Shown here: piece after piece, positions 6,098-11,045 of the stretch | Layout of the letters: each line of letters starts with the position of its first letter | Position numbering within the stretch: position 1 is the stretch's first letter | Assembly (NCBI GenBank): GCA_025353085.1 | Contig: JANXRI010000122.1 | Coordinates: forward strand, 1-11,045 | Length of the DNA stretch: 11,045 nt | Direction: 5' to 3' | Origin: Betaproteobacteria bacterium | GTDB taxonomy: Bacteria; Pseudomonadota; Gammaproteobacteria; Burkholderiales; SG8-41 | Translations under genes and position numbers: made by a program | The notes under the pieces: model-generated | What the model saw: only the letters and a program-made list of their open reading frames with translations | The model's database searches: none | Told to the model about the DNA's origin: nothing

Positions 6098-7069
6098 TCA
6101 CTGCAGTTCGATGTGCGCTGCCCTGACAAGCTCGGTCCATTTTATGAGCTCGCGGCGCAGCAATTCCTGAAATTCGTCGGGTGAATTGCCCGCCGGATCG
6201 GCACCCTGCGTTTTCAAGCGTTCCTTCACGTCCGCCATTTCGAGCACCTTTAGGATTTCGGTGTTGAGCCTGCGCACTACGCCAATCGGCGTACCATGCG
6301 GCGCCAGCACGCCATACCAGGTACCCGCTTCATAGCCGCGCAAGCCTGCCTCGGCAACCGTCGGCACCTGCGGCAAAAGAGATGAACGCTTGCTGCCAGT
6401 CACTGCGATGGCTTTGAGCTTTTTCGCGCTGATCTGGGCAATGACGAGACCCACGTCCGCAAACGAAATTTCAATCTGTCCGCCGATGAGGTCGGTGATC
6501 GCGGGTGCCAGCCCCTTGTACGGCACGTGCACCATGTTTATACCGGCCATGCTCATGAAAAGTTCGCCGGCGAGATGCGGCGATCCCCCCGTTCCCGAAG
6601 ACCCGAACGATAGCTTTCCGGGCCGGCTTTTCGCAAGTGCGATCAATTCCGTGACCGAGTTCGCGGGAACCGACGGATGTAACGTGACGCAAAATGGACT
6701 CGATGCCACGAGTGCGACCGGCGCGAAATCTCGCAACGTGTCGAACGGGAGAGATTTAAAAACCGCCGGGCTGATCGTAAGTGCGCCTGCGGCGCCCAGC
6801 AGTAGCGTATAACCATCGGGCGCCGATTTCGTAACGAGTTCATTGGCAATCGCGCCGTTGGCCCCCGGCTTGTTGTCCACCACAACCGCCTGGCCCAGTA
6901 ACTCGGTCAGCTTGGTTGCGAGTACGCGAGCCACGAAATCGGCGCCGCCGCCGGCCGCATACTGGACCACCATGCGCACATTGCGCGCCGGATAAGTCTG
7001 CGCCCCGCATGTTCCAGTTACGCCCAAGCTTCCGACGAACAACAAGCCATATCCCAGCCGCCTCATCAT
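6098..7069 (-). CDS. Bug/TctC-family substrate-binding protein (receptor 2)
   Basis: A 323-residue periplasmic receptor of the tripartite tricarboxylate transporter type. The leader MMRRLGYGLLFVGSLGVTG ends at a probable cleavage site CGA-QT after residue 23. The mature chain starts QTYPARNVRMVV, with YAAGGGADFVARVLATKL carrying the ligand-loop Asp. Further blocks are VVVDNKPGANG, SAPDGYTLL, GSSGTGGSPHLAGE, HVPYKGLAP and VPTVAEAG. The Cys21 before cleavage does not make a good lipobox, so a soluble form is favoured. A purine-rich AGAGGGGG lies just upstream; its spacing suits the second ATG (7066) better than the first. It is last in the minus-strand operon, 19 bp after amidase 2, and its stop is only 7 bp from that of the convergent MmgE/PrpD gene, with no terminator between. 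Confidence 0.93.
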   Translation of the reverse strand: MMRRLGYGLLFVGSLGVTGTCGAQTYPARNVRMVVQYAAGGGADFVARVLATKLTELLGQAVVVDNKPGANGAIANELVTKSAPDGYTLLLGAAGALTISPAVFKSLPFDTLRDFAPVALVASSPFCVTLHPSVPANSVTELIALAKSRPGKLSFGSSGTGGSPHLAGELFMSMAGINMVHVPYKGLAPAITDLIGGQIEISFADVGLVIAQISAKKLKAIAVTGSKRSSLLPQVPTVAEAGLRGYEAGTWYGVLAPHGTPIGVVRRLNTEILKVLEMADVKERLKTQGADPAGNSPDEFQELLRRELIKWTELVRAAHIELQ

Positions 7070-7088
7070 TCCCCCTCTGCCTGGTAGA

Positions 7089-8759
7089 TCACATCAGTGA
7101 AAATACAGCGGCCATTTCATCACCCTTGCCATGATTATGCGGTATGCGTTGCGCCAGAGCGAGCGCGTAAGGCGTGGATTCCAGCAATAGCGAGAAGTGC
7201 TCGTCGCTCAAGTTGAGCCCAGCGCGCGCCGCAGCAATAGCGGCAATTTCACGCAGCTTCGGTTCCGGATTCAGCAACGGCGATGGCACATGTGAGTCAA
7301 CTGGGATGACGGGCGCGGTCGCGCCGGCCAACAGTTGCGGCCGCTGTTGCCGCCAGCGCGTCGCATTTTCGTATGCGTACGCAATCCGCAGCACTGTCGC
7401 ATCGCCCCACGGGCGGCCGACGATTTGCATGCCCAGCGGCAGGCCACCGCGGCTGAAGCCGCAACACTGGGCCAACGCGGGTGCGCCGGTCACGCTGGCG
7501 AGCGCGCCGAGTCCGGGCTTCAGCCATTTGTCCGCGGCGCCGATGCTCTTATGGTCCGCAAGCCTCGGCGCCGGACCCGCGCCGATCGTTATGATCGCAT
7601 CGTAGTCGCGGTATATACGTTGCATTTCCTGCAGCATGCGGTGACGCTCGCGCTGCGCGCCCACATAGTCACCCGCCGTAAAGAGGCATGCAGGCAGGCA
7701 GCGAGAGAGAAAATGATGACCGTAATCGCCGGGTCGATCGCGCAAATGATGAAGATGCAGCGAGAAGAGTTCGGACTCCGTGATCATAATTCGCACAGCA
7801 TAATACTCGTGCAGCGACCGCAAGCGCACTTCGCTGACTTTTGCTCCGAGTCCGGCAAACACGTTGAGCGCGGCATCAACCGCGGCCCGCAGTTCGTCGC
7901 CAGTCTCGAGATCCTCCTCCGAAAAATGCCGCACGAAGCCCAGGTGCATGCCCGCGATGCCGGCGCGCAGCTGCGAAAGCAAGTCCGGTAGCGTAAAACG
8001 CGCGCTCGCTCGATCTTTGGGGTCATGACCCGCGAGCACTTGCAGCATGATGGCGGCATCCTCCACCGTCCAAGTGAGCGGACCAACATGGTCGCAATTT
8101 TCGGAAAACGGAATCACACCTGCCCGGCTAACGAGTCCGAAAGTCGGCTTGAACCCAACCGTGCCGCACAGCCACGACGGACTCCTAATCGAGCCGCCGG
8201 TATCTGTTCCCAGCGCTCCTGCAACGAGACCCGCCGCGACAGCAGCAGCGGAGCCGCTGCTCGATCCGCCGGTAAAATGCGCCGTGTTCCACGGATTGCG
8301 CGCCGGCGGCCATGGCAGGTCGAAGGACGGTCCGCCATGCGCAAACTCATGGGTGGCGAGCTTGCCAAGCAACACTCCACCCGCATCATGAAGACGGGTG
8401 ACCACCGTCGCATCAGAGGTCGGTATATTTGTTGCGAGCACACGCGAGTGCGCGGTCGTCAGGATGCCGCGCGTGTCTATCATGTCCTTCAACCCGAACG
8501 GAATGCCATGCATGGGACCTCGTAAATGTCCCGCCGTGATCTCCGCCTCGGCCTTGCGCGCCTTCTCCCGTGCAAGGTCCGCGGTCAGCGTAATGAACGC
8601 ATTAAGTTGTGGATCGAGCGCCGCAATCCGCGCAAGATATGCGTCCGTCAGTTCCACGGGCGACAACTTCTTTGCCGCGATCAACTCAGCTGCCTGCGCA
8701 ATCGTCAAAAAGCATAGCTCGTGTGTCATGATAGGTTGAATGACATGATTGGAGGGCAT
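7089..8759 (-). CDS. Amidase-signature family amidohydrolase 2 with an AtzG-like C-terminal tail
   Basis: A 556-residue paralogue of amidase 1, with long identical blocks such as KLATHEFAHGGPSFDLPWPP. The triad is complete: K91 in GIPFGLKDM, cis-Ser S166 in the canonical TGGSSSGSAAAVAAG, and nucleophile S190 in GTDTGGSIR. The tail 495-556 repeats the AtzG-like pattern AARAGLNLSDEHFSLL...TPYALALAQRI seen in amidase 1. The start is uncertain: ATG 8759 is used here, while ATG 8729 (MTHELCFLTIAQAAELI) fits the paralogue better; neither has a good Shine-Dalgarno. The gene lies between Bug receptor 3 (36 bp upstream) and Bug receptor 2 (19 bp downstream), suggesting that it acts on the imported ligand. 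The conventional Gly-Ser loop makes it the more typical of the two enzymes. The substrate is unknown. Confidence 0.94.
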   Translation of the reverse strand: MPSNHVIQPIMTHELCFLTIAQAAELIAAKKLSPVELTDAYLARIAALDPQLNAFITLTADLAREKARKAEAEITAGHLRGPMHGIPFGLKDMIDTRGILTTAHSRVLATNIPTSDATVVTRLHDAGGVLLGKLATHEFAHGGPSFDLPWPPARNPWNTAHFTGGSSSGSAAAVAAGLVAGALGTDTGGSIRSPSWLCGTVGFKPTFGLVSRAGVIPFSENCDHVGPLTWTVEDAAIMLQVLAGHDPKDRASARFTLPDLLSQLRAGIAGMHLGFVRHFSEEDLETGDELRAAVDAALNVFAGLGAKVSEVRLRSLHEYYAVRIMITESELFSLHLHHLRDRPGDYGHHFLSRCLPACLFTAGDYVGAQRERHRMLQEMQRIYRDYDAIITIGAGPAPRLADHKSIGAADKWLKPGLGALASVTGAPALAQCCGFSRGGLPLGMQIVGRPWGDATVLRIAYAYENATRWRQQRPQLLAGATAPVIPVDSHVPSPLLNPEPKLREIAAIAAARAGLNLSDEHFSLLLESTPYALALAQRIPHNHGKGDEMAAVFSLM

Positions 8760-8795
8760 GGGAAGCGATGCACCATCCGTGCGTGCTGCAATTCT

Positions 8796-9761
8796 CTAAT
8801 CGAGTTTTATGCCCGCACTCTTGATTACCGCTGACCACTTTGCCGTTTCGGCGCGCAAAAACGCGGCGAATTGTTCCGGCGTATTCGACACCGCGTCGGT
8901 GCCAGTACCTGCCAGACGCTCCTTCATGTCAGACGCTCGCAAAACTTGGACAATTGCGCCATTCAGCTTCGTAACAATCTCACCGGCTGTGCCGGCAGGT
9001 ACAAGTATTCCGTTCCAGGTTATGGCCTGATAACCCGGCAAGGCGTCTTCGGCTATAGTTGGCACGTTCGGCACCAACAGCGAGCGTCGCATGCTGGTGA
9101 TACCGAGCGCCTTTAACTTTCCAGACCTCACGTGCGGCAACGACGAAGGCAGCACATCGAACATGATATCCACGTGTCCACCCATCAAATCGGCCACCGC
9201 TGGTGCGCCGCCCTTGTATGCGACATGCACGATATCTACTTTGGCGAGCGACTTGAATAACTCCGCCGCGAGATGCAGCGACGTTCCCAGTCCAGGCGAC
9301 GCGTAATTGAGCTGCCCTGGCTTAGCCCGCGCTAGTGAAATTAACTCCTTCACAGTTGCAGCGGGTACGGATGGATGCGCGACCAGGAGATTAGGCACCT
9401 CACCGATCAAGCTTACTGGCGCGAAGTCTTTTAACGGATCGTAGGCAAGTTTCGCATACAAGCTCGGGTTGGTGGCAAGCCCAGGAAACCCCATCAGCAA
9501 CGTGTAACCGTCGGGTGCCGCCTTTGCTACGGATTCAATGCCGATGTTGCCTGCCGCACCAGGACGATTGTCGATGACAATGTTCTGGCCCAGCGCCTCG
9601 CCTAGTTTGGGCGTGATCATGCGCGCGAGTATGTCGGCGCCGCCACCAGGTGCAAATCCGATCACCAGGCGCAGGGGCTTCACGGGATAAGTTTGCGCCA
9701 CCGCCAAGGGCATCGATGCCATCGTCGACGCAGCAATCAATAACAAGGTGAGTTGCTTCAT
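8796..9761 (-). CDS. Bug/TctC-family substrate-binding protein (receptor 3)
   Basis: A 321-residue periplasmic receptor. The signal peptide MKQLTLLLIAASTMASMPLA has a Lys and a hydrophobic core, with probable cleavage at AVA-QT after residue 22. The mature chain begins QTYPVKPLRLVIGFAPGGGADILARMITPKL, with the family Asp in the GGGAD loop. IVIDNRPGAAGNIG, AAPDGYTLL, GLGTSLHLAAELF, HVAYKGGAP and VPTIAEDALPGY follow. A longer open frame reaches 9875, but it would put 38 polar residues before the signal peptide, so ATG 9761 is the start. Only a weak GAAG precedes it. It heads the minus-strand operon with amidase 2 and Bug 2, and is divergent from the deacetylase-family gene across about 110 bp. 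Confidence 0.93.
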   Translation of the reverse strand: MKQLTLLLIAASTMASMPLAVAQTYPVKPLRLVIGFAPGGGADILARMITPKLGEALGQNIVIDNRPGAAGNIGIESVAKAAPDGYTLLMGFPGLATNPSLYAKLAYDPLKDFAPVSLIGEVPNLLVAHPSVPAATVKELISLARAKPGQLNYASPGLGTSLHLAAELFKSLAKVDIVHVAYKGGAPAVADLMGGHVDIMFDVLPSSLPHVRSGKLKALGITSMRRSLLVPNVPTIAEDALPGYQAITWNGILVPAGTAGEIVTKLNGAIVQVLRASDMKERLAGTGTDAVSNTPEQFAAFLRAETAKWSAVIKSAGIKLD

Positions 9762-9780
9762 GATCGGGCTTCGGCTAATC

Positions 9781-9842
9781 TTATCATGGTAATTTGAAAT
9801 CGCGCGCACGCCATACCGCGGCACACAATCAACAAGTATAAC
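9781..9842. promoter_or_regulatory. Divergent control region between Bug receptor 3 and the PuuE-like gene
   Basis: This AT-richer segment holds TTATCATGGTAA (9781-9792), palindromic at 10 of 12 positions, and a good -10-like TATAAC (9837-9842) pointing toward the plus-strand gene and followed by a pyrimidine run. No matching -35 box is visible 17 bp upstream. A shared regulator of the two divergent genes is plausible but not shown. Confidence 0.3.
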
Positions 9843-9873
9843 CTTTCTTTTTTTCTGACCGATAGAGACCAAC

Positions 9874-10767
9874 ATGCAACCGCAAACTTACGGCCCCTAC
9901 CCGTTTGTCCCGATTTCCGAACGCAAGGGCTTCAGGTGGCCCAACGGCGCGCGCATAGCGCTCTGGGTGATACCGAATATCGAATTTTTCCATCTTGACG
10001 ACCCAATGCCGGGCACCAATAACGAACGCATCGTGCGCGCGCATGCGCGTATTCCTAACGTGCGCAACTGGACGTTTCGCGATTACGGCAATCGAGTCGG
10101 TGTGTGGCGATTCATGGAAATGCTGTCGCGCCACGGCATCCGTGGCACTGCGGCGCTCAACAGCGACGTGTGCATTCACCATCCGCAAATCATGGAAGCA
10201 ACGATGAAACTCGGCTGGGAATTCATGGGACATTGCCAGACGAACGCCGTTCGCATCAATGAAATGGAGCCCGAGCGCGAAAAGGAAGCGATCCACAACA
10301 CGCTCGAAATCATCGCGAAAACCACTGGCAAGAAACCCGCCGGCTGGCTGGGTGCCGGACTAGCGGAGACCTGGAACACGGTGGAATTCCTCGCAGACGA
10401 AGGTTGCCTGTACGTCGCCGACTGGGTGGCCGACGATCTACCGTTCCGAATGAACCTCGGTGACAAAACGATCTATTCGATCCCCTACTCGCTACATTGC
10501 AATGACACGCCGCAGTTCTTCGACCAGAAGCAATCCGCGGCGGAATTCGGCGAAGTGTTGCGACAGCAGTTCGACTGCCTTTACCGTGAAGGTGCGGAAA
10601 CCTCGCGCGTCATGGCGATTGCATTACATCCGTTTGTGTCTGGCGCGCCATACCGCATTGGCGCCATCGATGCAGCACTCGATTATATTTGTAGTCATGA
10701 GGGCGTATGGCTGGCAACCGGCGAAGAGATTATTCGGGCATATATCGCATCGGGTGCAACGGTTTAA
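9874..10767 (+). CDS. Polysaccharide deacetylase-family protein, PuuE (allantoinase)-like
   Basis: A 297-residue cytoplasmic NodB-fold protein. Its motifs are those of the PuuE-like branch rather than cell-wall deacetylases: RDYGNRVGVWRFMEML (69-84), ALNSDVC (94-100), GWEFMGHCQTNA (114-125), ER(E)KEAI...TTGKKPAGWLGAGL (135-163), YVADWVADD (180-188), ALHPFVSG (250-257) and ATGEEI (281-286). The first metal motif (Asp-Asp) is replaced by PNIE at 34-37, and the second has H120 but Asn at the second His position, so a classical Zn site is unlikely. PuuE-type allantoinases are reported to work without metal, which fits. No signal peptide or membrane segment is present. The likely role is hydrolytic opening of a cyclic ureide, imide or lactam-like compound (inference). 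It is divergent from Bug 3 and has only a weak AGAG upstream of the ATG. Confidence 0.9.
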   Translation: MQPQTYGPYPFVPISERKGFRWPNGARIALWVIPNIEFFHLDDPMPGTNNERIVRAHARIPNVRNWTFRDYGNRVGVWRFMEMLSRHGIRGTAALNSDVCIHHPQIMEATMKLGWEFMGHCQTNAVRINEMEPEREKEAIHNTLEIIAKTTGKKPAGWLGAGLAETWNTVEFLADEGCLYVADWVADDLPFRMNLGDKTIYSIPYSLHCNDTPQFFDQKQSAAEFGEVLRQQFDCLYREGAETSRVMAIALHPFVSGAPYRIGAIDAALDYICSHEGVWLATGEEIIRAYIASGATV

Positions 10768-10848
10768 ACGACTCCGCGCGTCGCGAATAAACCATTCCAC
10801 ACCTGTGCATCCCGAAAACTCGTAATGGTGATGCCGTCGGTTCCCCAG

Positions 10849-10874
10849 CATTATGCGGCCATCCGCTCATAATG
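10849..10874. repeat. Hairpin-forming inverted repeat beside the transposase remnant
   Basis: CATTATG and CATAATG (7-bp arms) enclose CGG-CCAT-CCG, giving a stem with a two-base bulge. It lies 43 bp beyond the transposase stop, where the end of an insertion sequence would be expected, so it may belong to that element's terminus. No run of T follows, so it is a poor terminator. Confidence 0.45.
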
Positions 10875-10916
10875 GCGAGGTAACCCCGTACTGTCCACAA
10901 ATACGATCTTTACTGC

Positions 10917-11045
10917 TCATGCCGCCGTGCGGTAGTAGAAGTTGAGCATTCCGCCAAGGCGCTGGCGACATTGGACGTATCCATCGTTGTCGGCGGTGCT
11001 CGGGTGCCCTCGGAGCAGTCTATTACCCAGCCCCTGATGGTTACG
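10917..11045 (-). mobile_element. C-terminal end of an integrase-core (DDE) transposase, cut by the right edge
   Basis: The minus-strand frame is open from the window edge to TGA at 10919-10917 (42 codons). It reads RNHQGLGNRLL, then a spacer, then RQRLGGMLNFYYRTAA at the end. The NHQGLGNRL block and the RLGGML-YY ending are typical of the tail of retroviral-integrase-type transposases (IS3/IS481-like superfamily). Most of the protein, including the DDE residues, lies outside the window, so whether the element is intact cannot be judged. The bases between its stop and the PuuE-like gene show no other gene. Confidence 0.65.

Noticed and set aside
9762..9875. N-terminal extension of Bug receptor 3 up to ATG 9875
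   Set aside because: It would place 38 polar residues before a well-formed signal peptide, which would prevent normal export.
1..11045. CRISPR array, tRNA or rRNA genes
   Set aside because: I saw no regularly spaced repeats, no tRNA cloverleaf and no rRNA sequence. The ATCACCTCCTT string at 2904-2914 resembles a 16S 3' end but has no other 16S sequence beside it.

Overview
The window looks like chromosomal DNA of a betaproteobacterium, probably Burkholderiales. This rests on its moderately high GC content, GC-rich codon use and three genes for Bug/TctC-type periplasmic receptors, a family greatly expanded in Bordetella, Cupriavidus, Achromobacter and relatives. The species cannot be named. 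Nearly all of it reads as an accessory catabolic region for an organic acid, amide or ureide-like nitrogen compound, and an insertion-sequence remnant touches the right edge.

Layout. (1) 1-1293, minus strand: an operon with a small dimeric alpha/beta-barrel protein (943-1293), a signal-less ABC-type solute-binding-domain protein (178-927), and a possible third gene running off the left edge. (2) 1294-1504: a divergent control region with a candidate promoter and a 17-bp palindrome. (3) 1505-2485, plus: Bug receptor 1. (4) 2486-3029: a long non-coding stretch holding a 12-bp inverted repeat (possible terminator), a frameshifted minus-strand remnant of an amidase C-terminus, and a putative promoter. 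(5) 3030-6090, plus: amidase 1 followed 28 bp later by an MmgE/PrpD-family protein. (6) 6098-9761, minus: Bug receptor 3, amidase 2 and Bug receptor 2, tightly spaced and converging on the MmgE/PrpD gene with 7 bp between stop codons. (7) 9874-10767, plus: a PuuE-like polysaccharide-deacetylase-family protein, divergent from Bug 3. (8) 10917-11045, minus: the last 42 codons of an integrase-type transposase.

How the genes may work together (inference): Bug proteins capture small carboxylates or amides in the periplasm. Two amidase-signature hydrolases, each with an AtzG-like C-terminal tail, could cleave C-N bonds. The PuuE-like protein could open a cyclic ureide or imide, and the MmgE/PrpD protein could act as lyase, isomerase or decarboxylase on the resulting acid. 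No TctA/TctB membrane subunits or transcriptional regulator lie in the window, so the receptors must use permeases encoded elsewhere. The two amidases are inverted paralogues sharing a 32-bp identical stretch. With the third amidase remnant, this suggests duplication, inversion and decay built the region.
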